Assembly: GCF_037126465.1 (NCBI RefSeq)
Contig: NC_088201.1
Span: 130,200,665 to 130,264,664, forward strand
DNA length: 64,000 nucleotides
From: Ornithodoros turicata
Lineage: Eukaryota > Arthropoda > Arachnida > Ixodida > Argasidae
Direction of reading: 5' to 3'
Part shown: in pieces, positions 23,701-34,280 of the stretch
Numbering within the stretch: position 1 is the first letter of the stretch
How the letters are laid out: the number at the start of each line of letters is the position of its first letter
Notes under the pieces: model-generated
Database searches by the model: none
What the model saw: the letters and a program-made list of their open reading frames with translations, nothing else
What the model was told of the DNA's origin: nothing
Program-made: the position numbers and the translations under genes

Positions 23701-24136
23701 CACCAATCTCACAGCATAGCAATTGAGCTCTCAAACAACAATCATAAGTTGAACAATAAACGGAGTGAGATTAATATAAACTCGCTCAAAGGCTGGTACA
23801 CAACGCTACCGCCCGTTTACCGCCCGCGCCGCGTATCGCGGTTATAAGGCCATAACAACGCCGTGGAGAGCCGCCACCGAGAGTGGCTGTCCTATCCCTC
23901 GCAGCGCCCCCACAGCCTTGCACAAGGCGCTCTATTTCGCATCTCTATCCCATGCGTGCCGCTATCTCTCACCATGCTCCCCGAAGGAGCAATGACGTCA
24001 TCCGCGGAATGCGACAGCAGCGGTCCCTAGTGGTGAAGCGTCGCTCGTAGCGCCCTCTAGTGTTGTACCCTACACAATGGCTAATACTTCTATTCATCGG
24101 ATATAATCCGTCTATTGGGGGCTGCATTGGAAGCAA
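20707..24136. mobile_element. 3.4-kb palindromic element with ~1.35-kb inverted arms
   Basis: The left arm (about 20707-22060) and right arm (about 22785-24136) are long inverted copies, with high similarity throughout. Examples: CCAATGCAGCCCCCAATAGACG and TCCGCGGATGACGTCATTG at the ends; CATGTTATCCAAAGCAAGTT and CTGACATGACTG-like words near the centre. The middle (22060-22785) holds further direct and inverted copies of a unit containing AAACATCTCCACATC and GACAAATGTGCAAGATGG. No protein is recognisable. It abuts the LINE 3' end on the left. Confidence 0.82.
20937..20952. repeat. Poly(G) tract
   Basis: An uninterrupted G run in the left palindrome arm. The right arm has only a short C run at the matching place, so the tract expanded after the palindrome formed. 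Confidence 0.9.
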
Positions 24137-24349
24137 CACCCGGCTGGTGTATGGTGCCCGCATCGTCATCTTCATCACCCAGAGGGTGAACAAAAAAACG
24201 GGGGTTCGAGCTGGCAGTCGAGCACGTGTATTCCGCTCACTTCCCCCTGCAAGTCCCAATGCGGGTATGCGAGTATACAGACAGCACTGCGGGTGCGGGT
24301 CGCACATATTAAATTTTTGCGGGTGCGGGTCTCACACGCGGGTGGTACA
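24137..24349. mobile_element. GCGGGT-rich DNA element, right end (candidate)
   Basis: Repeated GCGGGTGCGGGT words at 24255-24345 lie next to the gypsy 5' region. They are the proposed partner of 15421-15640; see that entry for the reasoning and limits. Confidence 0.4.
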
Positions 24350-24495
24350 CGAATACATGGCGAACCTAAAGACGCGGCTCAGTGTTGATTCCCTCCGGGG
24401 CGCTGGTGTCATCCATCGTTCGGGTCGCCAGATGTGTGGTCCTCAGGCGAGGACGTGAAATGAAAAAGTCCGGAGCCGCCAGCTGATCAGAACAA
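24350..24495 (-). mobile_element. Ty3/gypsy 5' end: LTR tail, primer-binding site, Gag start
   Basis: On the minus strand the LTR tail ends GAGGACCACACA. TGGCGACCCGAACG follows, a TGG-initiated primer-binding site. ATG (24416) then opens MDDTSAPEGINTEPRL before a stop. This is the layout of the 5' end of an arthropod gypsy element. It is probably the start of the gypsy whose Gag resumes at 15420; about 130 codons of Gag are missing. The rest of the LTR is replaced by the foldback element to its right. Confidence 0.66.
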
Positions 24496-25692
24496 ATTCA
24501 AGGGGTAACCGCATACGACGATTTCTCAACGGGAAAATGGCCAACTTTCTCACCGGCACGACAATCCGACAGAGAAACAGCGGGATGAACCGCATGCACA
24601 GATTTCCACTGCGGCGGACGCTAGCACCCTCGCGGGCGCTTCGTTATTCTGTGTTCAATATCGACTTCAAATCAGCTAACAAATATTTTGCTACATATAC
24701 AAAAAGTTATAGTGGCACACAGAAGAAGTTGTAGCGGCCAAAGTATATTCGCGAAGCAAGCGCACAAAAGCGCCCTCAGATAGCAGCCGGCCTGCGACAG
24801 TATGCTTCTGAGTTCCCAGGGCGCGTTCCTGGAAGCGCGTGAGCACCGTAGCATCGTTGCACAGATCGGGCTTTTGGAATGAGCGGCACAACGACGCTAC
24901 GGTGCTCACGCGCTTCATATGGGCATCTGAAATGCCCGCCACGTCACTCGCGGACAGGTAGCGCGTGGAGTTGTCCTATTAACTGCCGTCGAGCGGCCGC
25001 TTCCGCTCTTCAGCGGTAACCGCACACGACAAATTCTCGACGGAAAACCGGCCACCATCACATTTTTTTCCGGTGAGCCAATGCGAGCAATGGGAACTTC
25101 ACCGATTTCTCGACGACAGCCGTGGGCAGAAAAATCTGGCAAAGAGCGGAAACGGCCGCTCGACAGCAGCTAATAGGACCGCTCCACGCGCTGTCGTTCC
25201 ACGAGCGGATGTGGCGGGCAATTCGGATGCCCGTATAACCAACCTGGGAACTGTGAAGCATGGTGTCGCCCTCCCGCAGCTATCTGAGTGCGTCTTTGTA
25301 GCGCTTGCTTCGCGAATATACCGTGACCGCAAGACCTTCTTCCGTGTGCCACTATAACTTTTCTATGTGTAGCTAAATATTTATCAGTTAATTTGAAGTC
25401 AAGATTTAACACGGAGTAATGAATCGCCCGCTAGGGCGCCACCATCCGCCGCAGTGAAAATTTATGCATGCGGTTCGTCCCGCCGTTTCTCCGTCGAGCT
25501 TTCGTGCCGTTGGGAAAGTTGGCCATTTTTCCGTCGAGAAATCGTCATATGCGTTTACCGCTTTCGCCGTCTTTTTCTGTCCATCGCTGTCGTCGAGGAA
25601 TCGGTGATTTTCCCATTGCTCACGTCGGCTCACTGGGAAAACGGTGACGGTGGCTGGCTTTCATTCGAGAATCCGTGGTATGCGGTTACAGC
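24496..25692. mobile_element. Foldback element B, complete copy
   Basis: Two arms of roughly 500-600 bp are inverted around about 25040-25100. Mirrored words include GGTAACCGCATACGACGA, GATTTCTC-ACGG-AAA, GAACCGCATGCA, ATATTCGCGAAGCAAGCGC and CATACGGGCATC-like. The right arm contains the 'CGATTTCTCGACG' module more than once, so the arms are built of sub-repeats. No coding capacity. A 236-codon frame in the right arm and beyond is a by-product of arm composition. Confidence 0.75.
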
Positions 25693-26296
25693 TCAATGGT
25701 TTTATTTCGCGCTCTCCGCGCACCTAAAGTATAGCGGCACTCTACGAGAGCGTCGTCGTTGGTGGCATCACACACGTCCACACTTTCGCGGCTATATTTT
25801 ACGGGGAAACGCTTACAGCCGACCACGTGAAATGGAGCAAAAGAAGATGAGTGCGCGCGGCGGCAGCGGAAGCAGGGCGCGTGGCTGCAGGGTTGCCTGG
25901 GGAACGAAGGGCATTTCTTGCGTCCGAAAACTGAATACAAAGGACCTGTGCGTCGGTAGCTTTCGAATGGGCTTCCGTCAGTTCAGAGACGAACGAAACA
26001 CTGAGGGACGCATTGAAACGCAAAAGTGCGGAGGAGGCCTAATAAACACGACGCTTGTCCTTAATATTGTTTGGACCTTTCACGCACGATATATGTGTTT
26101 TCAATCAAGGTCAACGACGACACAATCTCCTGGGTCGTTGCGCTTGCTTATTTGTACAGGTTAACTTCTTAAGCATGCAAGATAGACGTTAGCTCGGATA
26201 TGACATCGATTGCTTCTGGAGCACTGATGCCGTTGCAGCTTTCGGAAAAACAGTCAAGCCAATGCAACGCAAGAAAACGGGATACTTTGGAGATCT
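25693..26296. other. No gene recognised
   Basis: Open frames here lack recognisable domains. The sequence follows the right arm of foldback B and precedes a tandem duplication. Confidence 0.4.
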
Positions 26297-26700
26297 CTTT
26301 TGCGTCTCGGACTAGAGCGCTTACATTTTCTCTCGCGAGGTGTTACGTACACTTCACGCGGACACAACCCCTTGCAGTCATAGCAAACGTCGCTGGATCA
26401 TGCGTCTCCCATATCGCACCCCATTAACGGATAACTTCCGTAAACACGGCGCCCGGCCCACACAACCGAAACCATCTGGAACGCCGAAGGGGCGACGGTA
26501 CTCGGGTCACGGCTGGATAATCGCCTTTGTGTCTCGGGCTTGAGCCCCAACATTTTCTCTCGTGTAGTTCCACATACACCTCACAGTGACAGCAAACGTC
26601 GCCGCGTTCACCCATTAAAAGCGGATAACATCTAATGGCCCACACAACGAAAAACGTTTCCAATGTCGAAGGGCCGACGGGTGACGTGAGAGAAAAAGTA
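26297..26700. repeat. Two-copy tandem duplication of ~230 bp
   Basis: Unit 1 (about 26297-26505) and unit 2 (about 26526-26697) share in order: TTTTGCGTCTCGG/TTTGTGTCTCGGG, ACATTTTCTCTCG, CAGCAAACGTCGC-like, CCCATTAA, GGATAAC, and CGAAGGG-CGACGG. They are diverged direct repeats just upstream of the ISL2EU-type element. Confidence 0.62.
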
Positions 26701-27036
26701 AAAGAAGCTAATGAAAAAAAAGACACATCACCCATGATTTCACTTAGTTGACCACTAGGCGTTTCTGTCCATTCCTGGAAGCAACTGCTTGTCTTGAGCA
26801 GGGCTCTTCCCTCCCTCAACGTAGGGGCCGGAGGAAGCCATACTGTATTGGCCGACGGAAGGTTGCGTATTTTTAGCCCGAGAAAACAACTGAAAGCAAC
26901 TTTCCGGAAACTGTTGGCAACGATTGCTCCACTGCTTCGTTGGCTAGGGACTTTTGTCACGATCGCTCCTACCCAGGCTAGTAGCCAAGGCTAGTTGAGG
27001 CAACGGGGGTGCCACTGTGGTGTGGTGTGTATGGGC
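26701..27036. other. No gene recognised
   Basis: This is the left flank or terminal region of the ISL2EU-type element. I could not identify its inverted terminus. Confidence 0.35.
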
Positions 27037-27138
27037 GCCCTCTGAAAGAACGAGGTGACGACATCCCCGCGTAGCGTCCGTGTCCTGCCTATATTTCTTC
27101 GTGTTTGTGCATTTTCCCCAACATCAGGGTTTCAGTAA

Positions 27139-28600
27139 TGGATTACGGCTATTACTGCCCCAAAGACGAGGTGACGTCCCACCGTGGTGTCCGTGGCGTG
27201 TCTATTTTTCCCCAACATCGGTGTTCCGACATTTCTTTGTTTATCCTAGGTGTCGTTTCATAACTTCCCGAAATCGGCCGCTGCTTACAAGAAATGGATA
27301 ATCGCAATAAAACGCGATGAGGGGAAATTGTTTCGTGTCACACGTTCGACAAGTGTGCTCGAGACACTTCCTGGAGTATGACTACGTCCAGAACGTCGCT
27401 AGCAGGCACAGACACCGCCACAGTTGGGCAGTACCATCTGTCTTTGACTTCTGCAAACCTAAGACACTGGGGAAACCTCCACATCAGCGGGAAGTAGCAG
27501 CTGTAGTGCCTCTCACCACAAAAGACCCACAAGAGCCTGCGCAACCTCTGCATGATATCACCGCGTCCGAAGAAAACCTTCCACCTGAGTGCACGCAGGA
27601 GATGGAACAACCGTGGGAGTGTGGTTTATCAGATACCGTGGTCTGAACTCAAAGCTGCACTGGACAAAACTGTGAAAGACAATGACGCATTAAGGAAATG
27701 TTTGAAGGAAAAAACTGAAGAAGTGTACAGGCTCAAGGCGCAACTTGAAACAGCTGAAGCAAAATGCAAAACCTTGGAGGATCAGCAGGCTCCATTTAGC
27801 ATTAACAAGTTTAAAGACTCTTATGAAGATGTGCGGTTCTACACGGGCCTCTCTTCGTACGCACATTTCAGATCACGAATATGTTGGCCCTGGAGAAAGT
27901 GGGAAAAACATAGTGATCTGGCAAAGTACTGCTTCTAGTGGTGACAATGTTGGGCGACCACGCAAGTTGAATACGGAAGACCAGCTATTCCTTGTTCTCA
28001 TCAAACTGAAAGTTCGGCTATTCCACAAGCATCTGGCTCACTTGTTCAACGTGTCATTGGGTACTGTGTTCAGGATCCTCTTATCCTGGATTAACTATCT
28101 CTACATTCAGTAGTCGCAGCTACCGTTGTGGCAACCACGCAGTTTTGTCGATGAGACAATGCCTCCTGCATTTAAAGAAAAGTACCCAACAACCAGATCA
28201 TTGATCATTGATGATACCGAAATGCAATGTGAGGCGTCAAGCTCATTTGTAACACAGTCTGAGACATACTCCACCTATAAGTCAGCGAACACATTTAAAG
28301 GTTTGGTTGGTGTTGCACCAAATGGCCTGCTAACATTTGTGTCGGAGCTGTTTATGGGATCCCTATCCAACAGAGAATGTGTTATTCGAAGTGGGTTTTT
28401 AGAAATGCCTTTTGAAAACAACCCTGTCTGGTGTGGCTCCAAGCCACGGGCAGGATGGGTCGACATATAACCCACATGGCATGACAGTAACATTGCGGCC
28501 CCTACTACGAAGTACTTCTTGGTATCGCTGTGCAGCAACTGGCTCGTTTGCAATGCCGCACCTAAAAAAAGAAAATCGTTATTTGGCAACCTATTTACCA
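27139..28600 (+). pseudogene. THAP-DDE transposase (ISL2EU/Harbinger-like)
   Basis: The domain order matches a THAP-type transposase. The THAP zinc finger has KKWIIAIKRDEGKLFRV in one frame, then QVCSRHFLEYDYVQNV and AVPSVFDF in another. A coiled coil follows (ELKAALDKTVKDNDALRKCL). Then come FYTGLSSYAHF, a helix-turn-helix (RKLNTEDQLFLVLIKLK, HLFNVSLGTVFRIL) and a DDE_4 core (LIIDDTEMQCEAS, YSTYKSANTFKGLVG, NGLLTFVSELFMGSLS). The core stops after RSGFLEM-P, losing the later catalytic aspartate/glutamate. At least four frame changes occur. The first exon region repeats a stretch from 27045 (CGAGGTGACG... CCCCAACATC). Confidence 0.86.
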
Positions 28601-28689
28601 AAGCAGCACAAGAGAACTAGCATATCACGGGATTTGAAGAAATGTATCGTAACGTGTAAAGATTGCACCATATTTTGTAGTTTGTGTTT

Positions 28690-30098
28690 TTACGTAAGGT
28701 CTTCCAGCTGCTTCACATCCTTTTCAAGTAGGTGCTTTGCTATATCGTGCTCAAAATTGTAACATACCTCACAGCTCGAACTCGTGAAAGGTATTTCCTT
28801 GTTGTTAGGGCTTGCAAACCCTTGTGTGTCCAAACCTGCCTCTTCATGACGGTGCCAAAATTTGAAGCAGTTAGGCGCAGTGCACGCTCCTTCAACCACG
28901 TCTCGCTTTTCGTCTGTTGCCGTGTGTTCTTCTCCAAGCTGTCTCTGGGGAAAGGCACAGTGCCTGCAATTTGAAAATAATGTATATATGTGTGTACTAG
29001 TGCATTCACTTTTTTTTTACCTTTACAGTAGTGTCTTCTTTCAGGCTTGGGGGCACACTCCATGCCTGACTATGTATAAATGGTATGTATTCCTGTGGCA
29101 CAATGTGTTGGTTGTCACTAACACCAGATACTGGAGAGATTACCACACCATACCCAAATGGAACCATGGGCTGCTGATACACCATAGGTGATAAGGCCGA
29201 CGATGGTCCAAGTTTTGTTTTCTTGCATTCAGAGTGCGATGCTTCCAACAACGCTCGTCCAAACAGGCTCCCTTCGCTCAGTCTTGCCAGATATTCCCCG
29301 AAGGTTGCTGCGGCATTCTTCTGTGCTGTGAAAGCCCTCGGATTTCGTCGCGGGTCATAGAAGCGGCACAAGATTGGATTCTCGAGTCCACCTTCGCGTA
29401 CACTTCGCCAATCCACGGTTTGCACAGATGTACCCCTTGTCTGCCGTCCTCTCGGTACTCCCCAGCGTTTCGGGAAGTCAGTAACAAATTTCTGGCGGAG
29501 CTTCACGGAAACATTTTTCCTGTAGCAAGATGACACTTCGCAACACTCCTGAAACATGATTGCACGATTCAAGGCCTGCTGGACATTCGCACTTCCCACG
29601 TACAATGTTTCCGCTAATGTTAATTTCAACTGCAACACTGTAAGGTGGTGCAGTCGTCTTCTTGCTTCTGTAACATTTGGCCGTCACGTAGAACATCCCA
29701 AATCTGAAGCAGACAGTGCGAATTACGTTGGGTACGTAGACAATGACAGCTTACATGTGAAAACAAAACCATGTGCGTTATAATCGAAGCGACAGCTCGA
29801 ACAAATGTATATTTAGTTGTAGGAAATCACTATACAGTTACAAGCATTTTCGTGCTTACCGCTCCTCTGAGTAGTCGGCCTTCACGGATTGCATATCGAC
29901 GTAGGATTCCACCAGGAAATTGTAACTTCGCTCCATGTGCCGCTCAGTCGACGACCTTTCTTCGTGGTACGCGCGAAGACAGTTCATGGTAAGCAGCGGT
30001 AGACGTGACAAGTCAGCCTCCCATCCATCAACTGGGAAAGCCGTCATTTCGCTATTCCAGCAAAGGCGACTTTTGCAGAACGCGCAACAGTCAGTCAA
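28690..30098 (-). pseudogene. SWIM zinc-finger / YqaJ-type nuclease gene (ISL2EU second gene)
   Basis: Exon 1 (30098-29860) starts MTDCCAFCKSRLCWNSEM and ends at a GTAAG donor. Exon 2 begins at 29703 after CTTCAG and joins in frame. It holds a SWIM-like finger, GKCECPAGLESCNHVSG. A frameshift leads to KFVTDFPKRWGVPRGRQ and the long linker to about 29031, with a GTAAA donor. Exon 3 starts at 28963 after TTGCAG with the YqaJ entry TRQQTKSETWLKERALRL then TASNFG. It then breaks up and ends near 28690 without the catalytic core. YqaJ proteins are lambda-exonuclease-like nucleases. Confidence 0.8.
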
Positions 30099-30333
30099 AT
30101 CCGTGCGTGATGTATGACAACCCGGACAGCACGTGTCCCCTACTATGGCGGCGCCTCATAGTTTGGGTTCAGTGTTGCCGGACTTTCTGAAAGGGAGTAT
30201 GTCTCTAGCCATGGAGCGGCGCGCATGCGCAGTCAGTTGAGAGGGAAGGAGAGAAGGAGGGAGCGTGGTGGAGAGGAGGGAGGAGTGCAGCTGTGAAGGT
30301 CGACAGGTTCAGACGCGTCTGCGTGGGCGCGCC

Positions 30334-30459
30334 ATGTGTTATGAAAGCCGTGCGGAGGAGTGGCGGCGAAAGAAGGCAGAGTCTGCGAGACGGCACCGCC
30401 AAGCCGAATTGGAGGAAGCCCGAAACGCTCGTTTCGCTGCGGATGCTGTCTTGCGTTAG
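30334..30459 (+). CDS. Short arginine-rich ORF (STPR-like), unassigned
   Basis: A 41-residue frame starting MCYESRAEEWRRKKAESA, rich in R, E and A, with RRHRQAELEEA. The 'R-R-A-E/Q' periodicity resembles STPR-like DNA-binding repeats found in some arthropod repeat-encoded proteins. There is only one repeat here. It follows a purine-rich stretch and precedes a GTGTAGGGT-type short tandem array. It may be a gene start, an exon or a relic; no splice donor was confirmed. Confidence 0.25.
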   Translation: MCYESRAEEWRRKKAESARRHRQAELEEARNARFAADAVLR

Positions 30460-30535
30460 CGTTGTGTAGGGTCGTGTGAAGGGTTGCGTAGCGTTTGTGA
30501 AGGGTCGTTGAGGGGTTGTGTAGCGTTGTGAACGG
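30460..30535. repeat. Degenerate short tandem array (GTGTAGCGTTGTGAAGGGT-like)
   Basis: Four or so imperfect repeats of a roughly 20-bp G/T-rich unit (GTTGTGTAG, GTGAAGGGT, GCGTAGCGT). Confidence 0.55.
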
Positions 30536-32601
30536 AAGTTCTCAAAGAGTTTTAAAATTTTAATGCTGTCGCATTTTTTGTACCAATTGTTTCTGCTGCA
30601 TACAGTGCACTAAATAGTTATTAAAGGGACTGACTAAAGCATGTAAATATCTCACGGGATGGGATAACAAAGCAATGCAGGAAGTTCACAATTTTCTTGT
30701 CCAAAATCGAAATCACCGGGCTGAGTGCTTTCAATACAATAACGAATACAGTCATATCAAGCTCTCGTACCTGGTTTGCATCCCCTTTCCAAAACCCCTC
30801 TTTTGTACGCAAATAAGATAGTGGAACAGCATATGTGTGAAGGGTGACATGCGATGGAACTGTTGTACGACAGTCGTGTGCATGGCTTGAGCCGGAGAGG
30901 GGGCCTCAGACATGGCGGAATGCCGGTAGGTTTCCGGTAGATGTCGGTAGGTTTTGCATATCGTCTATTGCGTTATACTATACGTTAGGTGTTCGGGGGA
31001 GCAGAGATCTCCAGTGACAGCGCTGGCTCATACAATGTGGCGCTACCCTCGTCCCTGTTTCTGAGGTTTCCTTCTAGCATACTACTTAAGATTTCTATGA
31101 TCTCGGTCGATTCCGAAACTTGCGTTCCATGACATTCCTCGGTGATTTCTGACAAAGGCAGCGAAAGCCCCAAATAAATATGTTGCGTATGTACTGAGCA
31201 ATATAATGAAATACATCAGTATACACAATTACATACAGTAGACGACGGATTGAAGAAGTCCCTCTCCATAAATCCCCCCAGAAACGTCACGCGTAATTAC
31301 ACCAACAAGAGCACGTCTTCTCGCACAGCTGATTGGCGGACGTCAGAAAGGCGTGCGAGCCGGCGGGCGCCGGCTATACCTGGGTGGTAGGAATCACAAT
31401 GCGACGGCGGTTCGCTTGCAAGCAATCCTCAGGAGTACAGCTGTGACTAAATTGTGCTAGATAATGACCGTTACTCCATACACTCTGTGCCACTCCACCC
31501 TGTAGCAGGTGAAGTGGCACGCACTGCAAACGACCCGTCCGATGACGCTTCTGGTCGCTCATGATTGTGCGCAGTTCAGCCAAGCGCTTATACCGTTGTT
31601 CACCTGAAAGTTAAAGGTGTGTGTGTGCCTCTGTGGAACCTGAAGAACACTTACGCTGCCGTTCTGTTCGCTAGGTGTCAGCTGTATTTGACGTGTGTCT
31701 GTGGACGGAGCTCCTGCTGGTATACGCTACGCACCTATCTTTTGTGGCGGTGACCGCAACATGCGTCTTCTTGAGCCACCTTGCACATGACAGTGATTTT
31801 GAATATCGCAATAAACGTTACGAACGTGTTCCCCAAAATTTACGTGTGCAGTGTTCGAGGAGAAGGGAAGTATGAGGAGTGTAGATAGCTGGAAGATCAA
31901 TCACTGCCGGCTGGTGTTCTACCTGAACCTAAGACAAATGCTCACCTGCATGTCGGTGGTTTTCATTCGCTCTTGGACCAATGTGGGCCCAGGCGGGCTT
32001 TAACTGCTTTCATTTTACAGCCAGTCCCATACCGATTTGCTATAAATCCGTTTCGACACACGTTTCGTGGGCAAAATACGAGGTACAAAGTTGGCGAATG
32101 GGCACTTCAGCCTCAACAGGAAGCCTCCCGGCGATTGCTGCTTCCGGCTTGCGCTGGTGTCCGCGTCCTTGAGTCCAGGAAATATGAATTCTGGTGCAGC
32201 CCCAGACGTTTTTTTGGAGTCAGGAAGACAAGTCCGCGTTCCCACATGTCGCCTCATGTCGCAATTTCGCTATTGACCGAAACTCACAGCAATTCGGAGG
32301 AAATAGGTTCTTTCACACACAAAGTCACACACGACGACATGCACGAAGCAAGCCATATCTCAATTTCTCGGGGCGTTGCTCGGAGACAAAATGGGGGAGC
32401 GGCGCGCCTTCCCATTGGTCGAAATATATCACACGTCACGATGATGTCATTGTTTGTTTTCCCAGAGGTTACGCTGATAAAAAAAAGCTCGTTTATTTCA
32501 TACACGAGCACTTCTCAGTAGAAAAAAAAATGGCGAAATTGAATCATCACTGGTCCCGTGCCACTCTCGTAATTGTTTCCTACACATGTGTCCGGATGCG
32601 A
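30536..32601. other. No gene recognised
   Basis: About 2 kb with only short frames. An orphan TTAAAGGGAC at 30621 looks like one end of a TTAA-flanked element, but no partner end was found. A 182-codon plus-strand frame at 31973-32521 has no recognisable domain and overlaps other frames of similar length, so it is not called. Confidence 0.45.
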
Positions 32602-32740
32602 CCCAAGCAGCACAATGTACTGAATGTCGAGTGCGATAGGGGTGGCCGGTATGTGTTTTATCAATGTTCTTTAGTTTCACAAGTCTGTTCACCCGTCCAC
32701 CCCTATTGCACTCGACTTTCAGTACAGTGTGCTGCTTGGG
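32602..32740. mobile_element. Short MITE with ~48-bp inverted ends, copy 1
   Basis: The left end CCCAAGCAGCACAATGTACT and the complement of the right end (CCCAAGCAGCACACTGTACT) continue into GTCGAGTGC-ATAGGGGTGG. A second member is at 49717-49863. It is non-coding. Target duplication is uncertain. Confidence 0.75.
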
Positions 32741-34132
32741 GATAGTCCCGCTCGTTTGCGCAATACATTCGATGTCGCACTCCAAAGGGAAAGCGTAGCG
32801 GAAGATGCAGGTGACTTCCTTTTGAATAGCCTACCAATGTGCAAGGCAATGCAGGTCGTGAAATGAGGGTGACTTGGCAGTGTATCAGTGGAGTATTTCC
32901 GGCAGGGAGATCACTTGACAATCCACCAAGCACTATGGGTCACTCTAGAAATAGGTGAACCATTTATAGTCTTTTTTGTTTATTGTTCCTTACGGTTGCA
33001 ATACATTTCAGGGCGTCACAGCTGCTGTACTCACACTGATATGACTTGTTCTTTTCCAGGGTGAATCCTCCACTTGCGAACATGAAAGAGTTTGCGGACG
33101 CATTTCATTGCGAGAACAATTCGCCAATGGTTCAGAAGCACAAGTGTGCACTTTGGTAACAGTATGTTCACCCAATAAAACATGGTCAGACACATTTGGA
33201 CTCTTTGTGCGTTGTTCCTTAGAAAAGAAAAGGTACTTCATACTGAAGGAAGGCATCACCCCCATACTTCGGAAGGGTATGTAAGGGTATGAAAGGGTAT
33301 GAAGTAGACCGTCGTATGGGCGCATGGACCACCTGGAAAGTTCGATGTTCAAAAGTAGAGAACATGCTTAGCTGTCCGTTGATGGAATACAGCACAAAAA
33401 GTGTAAATTAAACATGACATGCCTTAAAAAAGTGGGGTATCGTTGAGGTTGAAAGTTTGCCGCATCACTGTAATCAAATTCGAATTTCCTTCTCGTATAT
33501 ATGTTGAGAACGTGTCGTTTATGCCATTCTGCTAAGAGATGCTTGCGCGTTCGTATAACCAGATTGCTAACGAGAAGGGGGAAGCCGAAACAAATGGAAC
33601 GATTAGGCGAAAGTTCGGCTTTCCTCAGTCCTAAATGTTGATTCATACAAGATGTTTTAGTACAGGGTGTACACCTAACGTGTTACAAAATTCCACGAAA
33701 AAATTACACACGGTCAAACTCGTACTAAGTGCGATACCATTGCGACCCCACGAACGATGCTTCTTGCGCTGCACAGAAAACTTAGGGAGAGGCTAAAAGG
33801 AAAAGTGGGAGGAGTATTGGATGAGATCAAAGGACTTGAACGGGGCACTTCCCTCTCTCAATGTAGCCGCCATATTGAGTCAGCCGAGGGAACATCTCGT
33901 ATGTTTAGACCGCGACATGAGCAGCATTCCGAACACTCCCTCTGAAACCCAGCTTGGTCTCATAGCAGAGGACTAGGCAAGTAAACTAAGTTTATTGGGT
34001 GGTACATGGGTGACACGAGGAGGAACAGATATGGGCAGGGAGAGGAGGACATATCTGAGCTTCTGGGGCCTTCTCACGCCGCGACCTGATAACAACATAG
34101 ATAACAAGCCTGGGAACTTTCGCGTAAGTTAA
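32741..34132. other. No gene recognised
   Basis: Only short frames. ACAGGGTGTACACC at about 33664 resembles a mariner-type terminus without a partner. Confidence 0.4.
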
Positions 34133-34280
34133 AGAATAAAGCGGTAACTGTATACAGCGATTTCTCGATGAAGAAACGGCAAACTTTCTCACCGGCACGA
34201 CATGTCGACGGGGAAACGGCGGGACGAACCGCATGCACAGATTTCCACTGCGGCGGACGGCGGCGCCCTAGCGGACGTTT
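34133..34280. mobile_element. Foldback element B, second copy, part 1
   Basis: This matches the left arm of 24496-25692: GCGGTAACTGTATACAGCGA, CTTTCTCACCGGCACGAC, GAACCGCATGCACAGATT, CACTGCGGCGGACG. It is cut by a LINE at 34281 and resumes at 36101. Confidence 0.78.

Larger units (their letters stand above)
27037..30180. mobile_element. ISL2EU-type DNA transposon with transposase and YqaJ genes, decayed
   Basis: A THAP/HTH/DDE_4 transposase on the plus strand converges on a SWIM-zinc-finger/YqaJ nuclease gene on the minus strand. This two-gene combination is, from memory, the hallmark of the Harbinger-related ISL2EU group. Gene ends lie about 100 bp apart near 28600-28690. Terminal inverted repeats and a target duplication were not resolved, so the boundaries are approximate. 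Confidence 0.75.

Noticed and set aside
25454..26164. 236-codon plus-strand frame
   Set aside because: It starts inside the right arm of foldback B, where the same sequence inverted also gives long frames, and it has no recognisable domain. Composition explains its length.
26424..26960. 178-codon minus-strand frame upstream of the ISL2EU element
   Set aside because: It spans the tandem duplication and has no domain, and no splice or start context supports it.
31973..32521. 182-codon plus-strand frame
   Set aside because: Overlapping frames of similar length exist on both strands and no domain is recognisable.
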